A stretch of 62,711 nucleotides of DNA from positions 45,999-108,709 of the forward strand of contig JAHEBL010000001.1 in the NCBI GenBank assembly GCA_024642265.1. Direction: 5' to 3'. Below the pieces are notes generated by a model. It did no database searches. It was not told the origin of the DNA and saw only the letters and a program-made list of their open reading frames with translations. Shown here piece by piece: positions 26,518 through 35,376 of the stretch (within the stretch, counting starts at the first letter, position 1; each line of letters begins with the position of its first letter). The position numbers and the translations under genes are program-made. This DNA is from Haliea sp. (lineage in GTDB: Bacteria; Pseudomonadota; Gammaproteobacteria; Pseudomonadales; Halieaceae).

Positions 26518-27452
26518 GCATTGAGGTCATAAGGCCGGGAGTCCTGAGCCTGTTGCAGGACAGTGGGCGCTTCGGCCAGCACCGGATCGGCCTGACAAAT
26601 GGCGGGCCGCTCGACCCCGAGGCGTTTTATTGCTGCAATCGCCTGCTGCAAAATGAACCGGCCAGTACCGCGGTAGAGATCAGTTTTGGCGGTGCTCGCT
26701 TCCGCGCCGCGGTGGACACCTATATCTGCGTGACCGGGGCCGGCATGCCCCTGACGATCAATGACGCGGAAAAGCCCTTGTGGACGGTACACCCGGTGAA
26801 AGCCGGTGATGAGATCGCACTGGATTTTGCCCTGCACGGCTGCCGCAGCTACCTCGGGGTTGCCGGTGGCTTTCGTATCGAGCCCACTTTTGGCAGCACG
26901 GCCACCGTGATGCGCGAACACATCGGCGGACTGGACGGTGACAAACTGCAGCCTGGGGACCTGCTGCCATGTGACCGTGGCTCACAGCGCAAGTGCCTTT
27001 ATCTGCCTGCCAATCACCAGCCACACTACCAGGACATGGTGACTGTCCGGGTGATTCCGGGCTACCAGCAGGCTCACTTCAGCCGTCTCCAGCAACGCAG
27101 GTTTTTCAGCCACACCTACACGGTGTCCGATCGCTGCGACCGCATGGGCTACCGGCTGGAAGGACCTGCCATTGCCTGCGACATCGACGGCATCCTGTCG
27201 GAGGGAATTTGCTTCGGCGCGATCCAGATTCCCGCCGACGGCCAGCCCATTGTGCTGCTCAATGACCGGCAGACTATCGGCGGCTATCCCAAGATCGGTT
27301 CGGCCCTGTCCCTGGACGCCGCGCGGCTGTCGCAGCTGCAACCCGGAGGCACGGTTCACTTTGCCCCCATCAGTCCCCATGGTGCCCACAACGCGCTGCA
27401 TTTCGCACAAAGTGTCACCAACCTTCAAACACTGCTGGAGCACAAGCCTTGA
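26514..27452 (+). CDS. pxpC: 5-oxoprolinase subunit C (KipA-like)
   Basis: The 312-residue protein contains the family's N-terminal LSLLQDSGRFGQHRIGLTNG, GGPLDPEAF and the later SDRCDRMGYRLEG and LNDRQTIGGYPKIG. The domain is related to the carboxyltransferase domain of urea amidolyase and forms the catalytic partner of PxpB. The GTG start sits inside the end of pxpB. The 3' end overlaps the next gene by four bases, so translation of the whole block is coupled. Confidence 0.95.
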   Translation: MSIEVIRPGVLSLLQDSGRFGQHRIGLTNGGPLDPEAFYCCNRLLQNEPASTAVEISFGGARFRAAVDTYICVTGAGMPLTINDAEKPLWTVHPVKAGDEIALDFALHGCRSYLGVAGGFRIEPTFGSTATVMREHIGGLDGDKLQPGDLLPCDRGSQRKCLYLPANHQPHYQDMVTVRVIPGYQQAHFSRLQQRRFFSHTYTVSDRCDRMGYRLEGPAIACDIDGILSEGICFGAIQIPADGQPIVLLNDRQTIGGYPKIGSALSLDAARLSQLQPGGTVHFAPISPHGAHNALHFAQSVTNLQTLLEHKP

Positions 27453-28291
27453 ACGATCTTTCCCTGAGCCAGGCAATCGAGGAGCTGATGGTGGCTCGCA
27501 ATATGCGCAACATGCAGGTTGCCAGGGCGGCGCTGCCGCCGGATTATTACCTGCGTGCCGCCCGGTTACTGCGTGATATTCGCGGTACCGTGATCATCGG
27601 GACCGGCTTCCCTGTCACCGATACTTTCGAGACCGACGGACCGGTCGGCGCAATCGCCCTGTATGACTGCCTGCAGGCGCTGGGGGCTGAGCCGGTAATC
27701 GCCTGTGGCCCGCCCCTGTCCGATGTAATTGCCGCAGACTACCGGGTGCTGGCACTGAGCGCCCGCGATCCCGAGTCAGCGCAGAAGGAAGCCGCAGCAC
27801 AATTGCAGCGCCTGCAACCAGCGGCAGTTATTTCGATAGAGCGCCCCGGGCTCGCCGAGGACGGGCGCTACTACAACATGCGCGGCGAGGACATCACCGA
27901 GCGCTGCTCTTTCTTTGATCCCTTTGTCACGCTTGCCAGCTGCCCTACCATAGCAATCGGCGACGGTGGCAATGAGATAGGCATGGGCAATATCAGCGCG
28001 GCGATCGCCACCCTCGATATCAGGGCAGCGGTCACCGGTTGCGACGAACTGCTGGTGGCTGATGTATCCAACTGGGGTGCTTATGGCCTGATTGCCCTGC
28101 TCGCCAAATGGTCCGGGCGTGACCTGCTGGCAGATATCTCGCCGCTCGACATCCTCGACTACCTTTCGGCTCGTGGCAGTGTGGACGGCGTTACCCGCGC
28201 AAATACCCTGACCGAAGACGGGCTGGATGCGACGGAAGGCATCGGGGTGATACAGGAGCTGCGCATCCTCACCGGCTTCGCTGGCCGCTGA
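27449..28291 (+). CDS. DUF4392 D-glutamate cyclase-like protein (second half of DGLUCY)
   Basis: The 280-residue protein has the DUF4392 pattern: GTGFPVTDTFETDGPVGAIAL near residue 52 (given in part), SIERPGLAEDGRYYNMRGEDIT split around residues 132-155, IAIGDGGNEIGMGN at about 168-181 and TGCDELLVADVSNWGAYGL. This domain is the C-terminal half of mammalian DGLUCY. Here it is a separate gene, overlapping pxpC by four bases (TTG start inside CCTTGA). The glycine-rich IGDGGNEIGMGN loop suggests a phosphate or metal site. Which half carries the cyclase activity is not settled from sequence. Confidence 0.85.
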   Translation: MNDLSLSQAIEELMVARNMRNMQVARAALPPDYYLRAARLLRDIRGTVIIGTGFPVTDTFETDGPVGAIALYDCLQALGAEPVIACGPPLSDVIAADYRVLALSARDPESAQKEAAAQLQRLQPAAVISIERPGLAEDGRYYNMRGEDITERCSFFDPFVTLASCPTIAIGDGGNEIGMGNISAAIATLDIRAAVTGCDELLVADVSNWGAYGLIALLAKWSGRDLLADISPLDILDYLSARGSVDGVTRANTLTEDGLDATEGIGVIQELRILTGFAGR

Positions 28292-28319
28292 ACCCGATTA
28301 CGACGAAAAGGAAAAGTTG

Positions 28320-29177
28320 ATGAGTACGGTATATCTGAACGGTGTTTATCTGCCCATGGACCAGGCACGGATATCGCCCATGGACCGCGGCTTCCTGTTT
28401 GGCGACGGCATTTACGAGGTCATTCCCTCCTATGACGGCCATCTGGTGGGTTTTACGCCACATATGAATCGCATGCAGGATGGTCTTGACGCCATAGAAA
28501 TTGCAATGCGAGTCGATCATGAGCAGTGGCGGGAGATAGCCAATGAGCTCATTGCACGCAACGGCGGCGGCAATCTTGGCATCTATTTTCATGTGAGTCG
28601 TGGCGCGGATACCCGGCGCAATCATGCCTATCCGGAGGATATCGAGCCGACGATTTACGCCTTCGTTTTTGAGATTCCCCCGGCGCCCGTACCTGACAAG
28701 TCCGCGGCGACCTGCTACACGGTGGCAACCACGGAGGACATGCGCTGGAAACGCTGTAACATCAAGTCCACCGCACTGCTGGGAAATGTCATGCACTACC
28801 AGCACGGTCACGCCCTGGGCCATAAGGAAACCATTCTCTACAACCAGGATGGCGAGCTCACCGAGGCCGCGGCGTGTAATGTGTTCGTGGTAAGGCACGG
28901 TATTGTGGCGACCCCTTTGCTGGACCACCAGAAACTGCCGGGCATAACCCGCCTGATGCTGCTGGAGATCCTGCGCCGGGACGGCAGCATTCCCGTCGAG
29001 GAGAGGGTTATCAACATGCGAGAGCTGGAACAGGCAGATGAAGTATGGCTGACCAGTTCCAGCAAGGAGATCGCGCCGGTGGTCGAGATCGACGGCAGGC
29101 CGGTAGGCGACGGCAAGGTGGGCGACGTCTGGCTGGCCGCCCAGACACTGTATTCAGCGCATAAATTCGATTTCTGA
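28320..29177 (+). CDS. D-amino-acid aminotransferase (fold-type IV)
   Basis: The 285-residue protein (ATG at 28320, preceded by AAAGGA) is a class IV PLP aminotransferase. It has Lys149 in RCNIKSTALLGNV, Glu183 in LTEAAACNVF, and Tyr32. The R-x-H carboxylate trap (Arg100, His102 in RRNHAYP) is the feature that distinguishes D-amino-acid transaminases from branched-chain aminotransferases. It should exchange the amino group between D-alanine or other D-amino acids and 2-oxoglutarate, giving D-glutamate. That is the substrate expected for the DGLUCY-like genes upstream. Its stop overlaps the alr start by one base. Confidence 0.92.
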   Translation: MSTVYLNGVYLPMDQARISPMDRGFLFGDGIYEVIPSYDGHLVGFTPHMNRMQDGLDAIEIAMRVDHEQWREIANELIARNGGGNLGIYFHVSRGADTRRNHAYPEDIEPTIYAFVFEIPPAPVPDKSAATCYTVATTEDMRWKRCNIKSTALLGNVMHYQHGHALGHKETILYNQDGELTEAAACNVFVVRHGIVATPLLDHQKLPGITRLMLLEILRRDGSIPVEERVINMRELEQADEVWLTSSSKEIAPVVEIDGRPVGDGKVGDVWLAAQTLYSAHKFDF

Positions 29178-30262
29178 TGGCACGTCCTAACCAGGCCAGG
29201 CTGAACCTGGCGGCCCTGCGCAACAACCTCGGCCTGGTCCGGCAACTCGCACCCCACTCCAGGGTAATGGCCGTCGTAAAAGCCAATGCCTATGGCCACG
29301 GTGCGCTCACCATCGCCCGTGAACTGGATACCCTGGCGGATGCGCTCGCGGTGGCCTGTATTGAAGAGGCCGAAGAGCTGCGTGATGGTGGAATCAATGC
29401 GCCCGTGCTGCTGCTCGAGGGACTGTTTGAAGCCGCCGAACTGGCCCTCGCCGCGGAGCGGAACTTCTGGGTGACCATCGACAACGAGCGTCAGCTGGTG
29501 TGGCTGGAGCAGGCCCGCCTGTCGCGACCGGTACGCTGCCTGCTCAAACTGGATACCGGCATGCACCGCCTGGGCGTCGCGCCGGAACAGGCGGGCCTGT
29601 TCTACCGCCGCTTGCGGGCAAGCCCCAATGCCCGCGATGACATTGTATTGTCAACGCACTTCGCCTCCGCCGATGATACGGCCAGCGACCAGACGCGGGC
29701 ACAGCTGGCGCTCTTCGAGCACGCCTGCCGGAATTTGCCGGGCGAGCGCAGTGCTGCCAATTCCGCCGGGGTGCTGGCCTGGCCAGCAAGCCACCTGGAC
29801 TGGGTGCGGCCGGGCTATATGCTCTACGGCAACTCGCCCATGGTCGGGGAAAACGCCGGCGGCCACACCCTGCAGCCGGTGATGACACTCAGCTCTGCGG
29901 TGATATCACTGCGTGAGGTTCAAAGCGGAGAGTCGGTCGGCTACGGCGCCACCTGGGTGGCGTCGAGGCCATCACGCATAGCCACGATCTGCGCGGGCTA
30001 CGGCGACGGCTATCCCCGCCTCGCTCCGAACGGAACACCGGTGCTGGTAAACGGGCGCCGGGCACCGCTGGCAGGCCGGGTGTCGATGGATATGATCACG
30101 GTGGACGTCACCGAACTGCCGGGGGTGTGCATCGGCGACGAAGTTATCCTCTGGGGTGACGGCTTGCCCCTGGGCGAGGTAGCCCGGTACGCGGGCACCA
30201 TCGGCTACGAATTAACCACCCGCATGCCCGCCAGGACCCCCCGTGTCGTGATTACCCCCTGA
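29177..30262 (+). CDS. alr: Alanine racemase
   Basis: The 361-residue PLP enzyme has Lys35 in VVKANAYGHG and the second catalytic base Tyr256 in GESVGYGATW, plus LDTGMHRLG, RPGYMLYG and GRVSMDMITVD. Length and motifs are those of ordinary cytoplasmic Alr. There is no signal peptide as in the periplasmic broad-spectrum racemases. In this operon it would interconvert L- and D-alanine and so feed or drain the D-amino-acid aminotransferase. Whether it is also the cell's only source of D-alanine for peptidoglycan cannot be seen here. Confidence 0.95.
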   Translation: MARPNQARLNLAALRNNLGLVRQLAPHSRVMAVVKANAYGHGALTIARELDTLADALAVACIEEAEELRDGGINAPVLLLEGLFEAAELALAAERNFWVTIDNERQLVWLEQARLSRPVRCLLKLDTGMHRLGVAPEQAGLFYRRLRASPNARDDIVLSTHFASADDTASDQTRAQLALFEHACRNLPGERSAANSAGVLAWPASHLDWVRPGYMLYGNSPMVGENAGGHTLQPVMTLSSAVISLREVQSGESVGYGATWVASRPSRIATICAGYGDGYPRLAPNGTPVLVNGRRAPLAGRVSMDMITVDVTELPGVCIGDEVILWGDGLPLGEVARYAGTIGYELTTRMPARTPRVVITP

Positions 30263-30308
30263 AGCCGATGTTTTGGGGCCTGCCGCAAATCGGGCCACAG
30301 GCAATGTC

Positions 30309-31676
30309 ATGAGTATCCTGTCGCTAACCACTCTTAAAGAACTGCTCAGGCTGTCGCTGCCCATGGTGGTTTCCCAGGGCAGCTTCGCGGTGATGATATT
30401 CACCGACCGCTGGTTCATGTCTTACCTGGACGCCACCCACATTGCCGCCGCGATGGGCGGCGGGGTCGCCTCCGCTTTCTGTCTCTCACTGTTTATGGGC
30501 CTGATCACCTACGCCAACCCGCTGGTCGCCCAGTATTACGGTGCGGGCGCACTGGACAAGTGCCCGAGGGTGGTAACCCAGGGTTTGCTGCTGGCGACGC
30601 TATGCATCCCCTTTCTGGTGTTGGCGGGATATTACGGTGGCCGCGCTTTTTCCCTGATGGGCCACGACCCGGCCCAGGTGCCACTGGAGCGTATCTATTT
30701 CCAGGTATTGATGACAGCCAGTTTCTTCAATCTGGTAAAGGCCTGTCTCGCATCGTACTTCGTGGGTATCGGCCGCACCCGGATAGTGATGATTGCTGAC
30801 GTGATGGCGGTAATGCTCAACATCCCGCTCTCCTGGATGTTTATCTTCGGCAAGTTCGGCCTGCCCGCGCTGGGTATCGCCGGCGCCGCACTCGGCACGG
30901 TGGTTGCGACTGTGTTCGGGGTAGGTTTATTTCTGGCGTTTTATCTGTCGCGATGGCATCGGCAACAGTTCGAGGTGAGACAGTCACTGCGGTTTGACCG
31001 GGGTATCATGCGGCGCTACCTGCGCCTGGGTGCGCCCTCGGGCGTCGAAAGTTTTCTGAACATGGCCACCTTCAACCTGTTCCTGCTGATGTTCCAGTCC
31101 TACGGCGTGCTTGCAGGCGCGGCCATGGCGATCGTATTCAACTGGGACATGCTTTCCTTCATCCCCCTGATCGGCCTGAACGTCTCAGTGATGAGCCTGA
31201 TCGGCCGCTTTGTCGGCAAGCGCGATATGGGCCAGGCAAACAAGGTCATTTCCTCGGCCTTCATTCTCGCCCTCGGTTACGCCGGCGTACTGGTTGTCGT
31301 ATTCCTGCTGTTTCGAATGACACTGGTAAACGTGTTCCGGACTCCCGGGACGGAGTTTGACGCCATCGCCGAACTCGCCGGTAAAATGATGATCGGGCTG
31401 TGTACCTATATGCTGGCGGATGCGGTGATCATGGTTGCCGGGGGCACGCTGCGGGGCGCCGGAGACACCCGCTGGGTGATGCTTACCTCGATCACACTGC
31501 ACTGGTTGATGGTCGTCGCACAGTACTACGTCATCATGGTGCTCAAGCTGGAGCCGCTGGTCTCCTGGTGGATCTTTGTCGCCATGCTCCTGAGCATTGC
31601 CCTGGCCTACTTGTGGCGCCTGCTGGGGGGCCGCTGGCGCCAGCCTGAACGGCTGGCAATGGTTATGCGGGAATGA
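30309..31676 (+). CDS. MATE-family efflux transporter
   Basis: The ATG at 30309 gives 455 residues with about twelve hydrophobic helices and the pseudo-twofold repeat of MATE transporters (LRLSLPMVVSQGSFAV in the first half, LRLGAPSGVESFLN in the second). It is 46 bp after alr on the same strand and is probably part of the operon. MATE proteins exchange cations for drugs or metabolites. An amino-acid-related substrate is an inference from position only. The 3' end overlaps the convergent SDR gene by 14 bp. Confidence 0.9.
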   Translation: MSILSLTTLKELLRLSLPMVVSQGSFAVMIFTDRWFMSYLDATHIAAAMGGGVASAFCLSLFMGLITYANPLVAQYYGAGALDKCPRVVTQGLLLATLCIPFLVLAGYYGGRAFSLMGHDPAQVPLERIYFQVLMTASFFNLVKACLASYFVGIGRTRIVMIADVMAVMLNIPLSWMFIFGKFGLPALGIAGAALGTVVATVFGVGLFLAFYLSRWHRQQFEVRQSLRFDRGIMRRYLRLGAPSGVESFLNMATFNLFLLMFQSYGVLAGAAMAIVFNWDMLSFIPLIGLNVSVMSLIGRFVGKRDMGQANKVISSAFILALGYAGVLVVVFLLFRMTLVNVFRTPGTEFDAIAELAGKMMIGLCTYMLADAVIMVAGGTLRGAGDTRWVMLTSITLHWLMVVAQYYVIMVLKLEPLVSWWIFVAMLLSIALAYLWRLLGGRWRQPERLAMVMRE

Positions 31677-32694
31677 TCACCTTGTCCGGGAGATAGTCCC
31701 GGGTGAGCTCCTCAGACAGCTGCCAGAGCCGACGGGCCATTGCCTCGTCCTGCATGTGCGGGGTGTCGCCAGGGTCGGGGTTGCAATCAACGAAGTAGTA
31801 GCCGTTGACGCCCACCAGTCCCGGGCTGGTAGCCACATAGGTCTGGGTGGCGGCCCCCTCCTCTATGCTCTTCATGAACGCCCAGCCTAACAGCTTGCCC
31901 CCCCAGCGCATATACCAGGGCATATGCCGCCCGAGGTTGGTATTGATGACCCCGGGATGGACACTGTTGGAGGTGGTACTGGTGCCCGACAGGCGCCTTG
32001 CAAGCTCCAGGGAGCACAACGCGTTCGCCAGCTTCGAATGCCCGTAGGCACCCCAGCTGCTGTATTCCTGGTTTTGAAATGCCAGGTCTTCAAACTGGAT
32101 ACCATCGTCCGGTGCCCGCCGGTGCGCCCTGCTGCTGAGTATGACGAAACGTCCCTGGGGCGCAGCCATCACCGTCTCCATCAGCTGGTTAATGAGGATG
32201 AAGTGGCCCAGGTGATTGACCACAAACTGCTTCTCCATGCCAGCGACAAGCTCCCGCTCCGGCAGGGCCATGATGCCGGCGTTACAGACCAGTCCATCCA
32301 GCGGGATATTCATCGCCCTGATCATACTGGCGCAGTTGACCACCGATTCGAAATCAGCGAGATCCAGGAAAGCGGGCGTGGTCTGCCCCTCCACGCTGGC
32401 ACAGGCCTGTTCGGCCTTCTCGATGGTACGGGCGATGCCGATGACATGGGCACCGCGCATCGCCAGCACCCGCATGGTTTCGAGGCCGAGTCCGGAATTG
32501 GCGCCGGTGATGGCATAGGTCCTGCCCGCCAGGTCCAGCCCCGCGGTGACCTCTTCCGCGGTGGAGTCGGCATTAAACGGGCTGGTGGGTGGGGTTTGGC
32601 TGATGATCCGGGCCACCACCGCCGGCGGCAGGCAGGCCAGCACGGAGAGTACCGCGGCACGCTGGACAAAGGTACGACGCTTGAGTTCTGTCAT
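31663..32694 (-). CDS. SDR-family oxidoreductase with N-terminal signal/anchor
   Basis: The 343-residue protein has a classical SDR core starting near residue 55. It shows TGANSGLG, the NAGIMALPE segment and YGHSKLAN with the catalytic Tyr/Lys, of the retinol-dehydrogenase/protochlorophyllide-reductase-like group. The first 35 residues (KRRTFVQRAAVLSVLACLPPA) look like a signal sequence with a weak Tat-like RRTF motif, unusual for an NAD(P)-dependent SDR. It lies 71 bp downstream of sufE on the same strand and overlaps the MATE gene at its 3' end. The substrate is unknown. Confidence 0.83.
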   Translation of the reverse strand: MTELKRRTFVQRAAVLSVLACLPPAVVARIISQTPPTSPFNADSTAEEVTAGLDLAGRTYAITGANSGLGLETMRVLAMRGAHVIGIARTIEKAEQACASVEGQTTPAFLDLADFESVVNCASMIRAMNIPLDGLVCNAGIMALPERELVAGMEKQFVVNHLGHFILINQLMETVMAAPQGRFVILSSRAHRRAPDDGIQFEDLAFQNQEYSSWGAYGHSKLANALCSLELARRLSGTSTTSNSVHPGVINTNLGRHMPWYMRWGGKLLGWAFMKSIEEGAATQTYVATSPGLVGVNGYYFVDCNPDPGDTPHMQDEAMARRLWQLSEELTRDYLPDKVIIPA

Positions 32695-32765
32695 GATTGC
32701 TTCCCCGGTTTGCTTACGCCGGCTTCAAAGGGCGTCTCACCTTGTGAATAATAGGCCAACCTGAC

Positions 32766-33209
32766 TCAGGCCGCCTCCCGGGCTATATCCTGCACCCGTT
32801 TCACCATGGCGCGCAGGCCGTTGCCGCGGCTGGGTGACAGGTGACGCAGCAGATCGAGTTGCTCAAAGTAGGCATCGATATCGAAGGCGATAATGTCCTC
32901 GGGGGCCTTGTTGTTGTAGGCGGCGAGCACCAGGCCCAGCAGCCCCTTGACGATGAAGGCGTCGCTGTCGACCGCCAGTTGCAGGCGGCCGCTCTCCAGC
33001 CGGGTGTCTATCCAGACCTGGCTCTGGCAGCCGCGCACCAGGCGATCCTCGGTATGCAGCGCCGCCGGCATGGGCGGCAGGTCCTTGCCCAGGTCTATGA
33101 TGTACTTGTAGCGATCCTCCCAGCTGTCAAAAAATCCCAGCGTGTCGAGGATGTCCTCGCTGGATATACTGTACCCGAAGGGGTTATCGCCGTTTGCGGT
33201 CACTGCCAT
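32766..33209 (-). CDS. sufE: Cysteine desulfuration protein SufE
   Basis: The 147-residue SufE protein accepts persulfide sulfur from SufS and passes it to the SufB scaffold. The acceptor is Cys61 in RLVRGCQSQVW. FDSWEDRYKYIIDLGK and LSPSRGNGL are family motifs. It begins one base after the sufT stop and is the last gene of the minus-strand suf operon. Confidence 0.95.
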   Translation of the reverse strand: MAVTANGDNPFGYSISSEDILDTLGFFDSWEDRYKYIIDLGKDLPPMPAALHTEDRLVRGCQSQVWIDTRLESGRLQLAVDSDAFIVKGLLGLVLAAYNNKAPEDIIAFDIDAYFEQLDLLRHLSPSRGNGLRAMVKRVQDIAREAA

Positions 33210-33210
33210 C

Positions 33211-33753
33211 CTAGTAAAACATGCCGGTTTCGAGTTGCGCTTCCTCTGACATCATCTCCCGGTGCCAGGGCGGGTCGAAAACAAGCTCAACAGCGACCTT
33301 GCGCACATTGGGTACCTGGGCGACACGGTACTCCACATCCCCCACCAGCACCGGCCCCATGCCGCAGCCGGGTGCAGTAAGGGTCATGCGAATATCCACC
33401 CGGGCGGCGGCCTGATCGACTTTGACATCGTAGATAAGGCCCAGGTTGACGAGGTCTACGGGAATCTCGGGGTCGTACACGGTATGGAGCGCTTCCCATA
33501 CCTGGGCCTCGTCGATCTGGCCATCCGCGGGGGCGGGAAAATCCAGGTGCAGCGGTTCGAAGCCCAGCGCGTCGGCGTCGGTACCGTCCACCCGGACCAT
33601 ATTGCCGTTATAAACCACGGTGTAATTGCCGCCGAGTGCCTGGGTAAGGGTTACGAACGTGTTCGCCGGAATCATTACCGGGTCGCCCACAGGAACCAGC
33701 CGGCCGGGGCAGTCCCGGCGGGTGGTCAGTATCGTGCGTTCCTGGGCGCTCAT
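33211..33753 (-). CDS. sufT: Putative Fe-S assembly protein SufT
   Basis: The 180-residue protein carries a MIP18/DUF59 domain with the motif YDPEIPVDLVNLGLIYDV and the conserved TAPGCGMGP, where the Cys is a probable cluster or metal ligand. SufT helps mature particular Fe-S proteins, as shown in Staphylococcus aureus. An N-terminal extension of about 75 residues precedes the domain, as is usual in proteobacterial SufT. It sits 4 bp after sufA and one base before sufE. Confidence 0.93.
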   Translation of the reverse strand: MSAQERTILTTRRDCPGRLVPVGDPVMIPANTFVTLTQALGGNYTVVYNGNMVRVDGTDADALGFEPLHLDFPAPADGQIDEAQVWEALHTVYDPEIPVDLVNLGLIYDVKVDQAAARVDIRMTLTAPGCGMGPVLVGDVEYRVAQVPNVRKVAVELVFDPPWHREMMSEEAQLETGMFY

Positions 33754-33757
33754 GCTG

Positions 33758-34117
33758 TCACTCCACGCTGAAGCTTTCGCCGCAGCCGCACTCGGCGGTC
33801 ACGTTCGGGTTGTTGAATTTCAGGGTGCGATTGACACCTTCGCGGGTGTAATCGATCTGGGTACCGCGCAAAAACGCGAGCGCCGCCGGCTCCAGAAAAA
33901 GTGTCACGCCATTGGCGAGATCTACCGCGACATCGCCCTCGCTGCCGCCCGACTCAACCTCGTCCATCACATACTTGAACCCGGTACAGCCGCTTTCGCG
34001 CACACTGATACGCACACCGCTATAGCCCCTGGCCGCCAGGCTGGCGCGAAAATGCTCGGCCGCCGCTGGCGTCACACTCACCAGTTCACTCTTCACGTCA
34101 AAGGTTTCAACACTCAT
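33758..34117 (-). CDS. sufA: A-type Fe-S carrier (HesB/IscA family, SufA)
   Basis: The ATG at 34117 gives 119 residues with the three ligand cysteines of A-type carriers: Cys44 in ESGCTGFKY and Cys110 and Cys112 in ECGCGES. The longer open frame upstream runs into sufS and is not conserved. It delivers assembled clusters from SufBCD to target proteins. It lies 11 bp downstream of sufS. Confidence 0.93.
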   Translation of the reverse strand: MSVETFDVKSELVSVTPAAAEHFRASLAARGYSGVRISVRESGCTGFKYVMDEVESGGSEGDVAVDLANGVTLFLEPAALAFLRGTQIDYTREGVNRTLKFNNPNVTAECGCGESFSVE

Positions 34118-34128
34118 TGCACATTCCT

Positions 34129-35376
34129 CTAGGCAAACAGGCGCTTTGCCTTGTGGATACCCTCGAACAGCCGAGAGACATCCTCCTGCGTATTGTAAAT
34201 CGAATAGGACGCCCGCACAGTCCCTGGAATGCCCAGGCGTTCCATCAGGGGCTGGGCGCAATGGTGACCGGTTCGCACGGCTATACCCTGCTGGTCCAGC
34301 AGCATGCCCACATCGGACGGATGGGTCCCCTCCAACAGGAAACTGAAGATGCCGGCCGCATGGGCGGGTGTGCCAACACGCCGCAGTCCCTCTACTTCCG
34401 CGGCCAGTTCCAGTGTGCGCGCGAGCAATGCCGCCTCGTGCGCCATCGCCGCCTCGCGGTCGATGGTCCCCAGGTAGTCGATCGCCGCAGCCAGCCCGAT
34501 CGCCCCCGCAATATTGGGGGTGCCAGCTTCAAATTTGAAGGGCAGGCTGTTAAACGTGGTGGTGGGAAAAGCGACCCGCTCAATCATCTCGCCCCCGCCC
34601 ATAAAGGGCGGCATGGCCTCCAGCAGCGCCTCACGACCCCACAGCACGCCGACCCCGGTGGGGCCGAACAGCTTGTGCCCTGACATCACGAAAAAGTCGC
34701 AGCCCAGTGCCGGAACATCAACCGGCCAGTGGGCCACGGACTGGGCGCCATCGACCAGCACCAGGGCGCCGACCGCCTTTGCCATACTGACAATCTCAAG
34801 CACCGGGTTGACGGTGCCCAGCGCGTTGGACACGTGGTTTACCGCCACCATTTTTACCCGCCCGTCCAGCAAATCAGCGAGCGAGCGCAGATCAATCTCG
34901 CCAGCATCGGTCACGGGAATGGGAATAACCTCGGCGCCGGTCGCCGCTGCCACCAGTTGCCAGGGCACAATATTGGAATGGTGCTCAAGCCAGGATACCA
35001 GCACGCGGTCACCGGGCCGCAGGGTGCTGCGCCCCCAGCTGTGAGCAACCAGGTTGATGGCGGCCGTGGTGCCGCTGGTCCAGATCACCTGCTCCACCCG
35101 GGGACTGCCGAGAAAATCAGCCACCGCCTGCCGGGCCTGCTCGAAGGCGTGGGTTGCGCGGTCGCTGAGCGTATGGACGCCCCGGTGAACATTGGCATTG
35201 TCACGCCGGTAGTAGTTGCTGATGGCCTCGATCACGCACTCGGGCTTCTGGGTCGTGGCCGCATTATCGAGATACACCAGCGGATGTCCGTTGATCTGCT
35301 GGTCCAGTATCGGAAAGTCCCGGCGCACACTTTCAGCGTCGAAGCCGGGCAATGCGTTTGCCGCGCGGGCACTCAC
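34129..35376 (-). CDS. sufS: Cysteine desulfurase SufS
   Basis: The 415-residue group II desulfurase has VYLDNAATTQKP near residue 34, the PLP-binding lysine in MSGHKLFGPTG (about 230) and the persulfide cysteine in VRTGHHCAQP (about 371). It releases sulfur from L-cysteine for cluster assembly, stimulated by SufE. The start overlaps the end of sufD by four bases. Confidence 0.96.
   Translation of the reverse strand: MSARAANALPGFDAESVRRDFPILDQQINGHPLVYLDNAATTQKPECVIEAISNYYRRDNANVHRGVHTLSDRATHAFEQARQAVADFLGSPRVEQVIWTSGTTAAINLVAHSWGRSTLRPGDRVLVSWLEHHSNIVPWQLVAAATGAEVIPIPVTDAGEIDLRSLADLLDGRVKMVAVNHVSNALGTVNPVLEIVSMAKAVGALVLVDGAQSVAHWPVDVPALGCDFFVMSGHKLFGPTGVGVLWGREALLEAMPPFMGGGEMIERVAFPTTTFNSLPFKFEAGTPNIAGAIGLAAAIDYLGTIDREAAMAHEAALLARTLELAAEVEGLRRVGTPAHAAGIFSFLLEGTHPSDVGMLLDQQGIAVRTGHHCAQPLMERLGIPGTVRASYSIYNTQEDVSRLFEGIHKAKRLFA

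Noticed and set aside
34118-34261. Longer SufA start overlapping sufS
   Set aside because: The additional 48 residues are antisense-like and not conserved in A-type carriers; the ATG at 34117 gives the family length.
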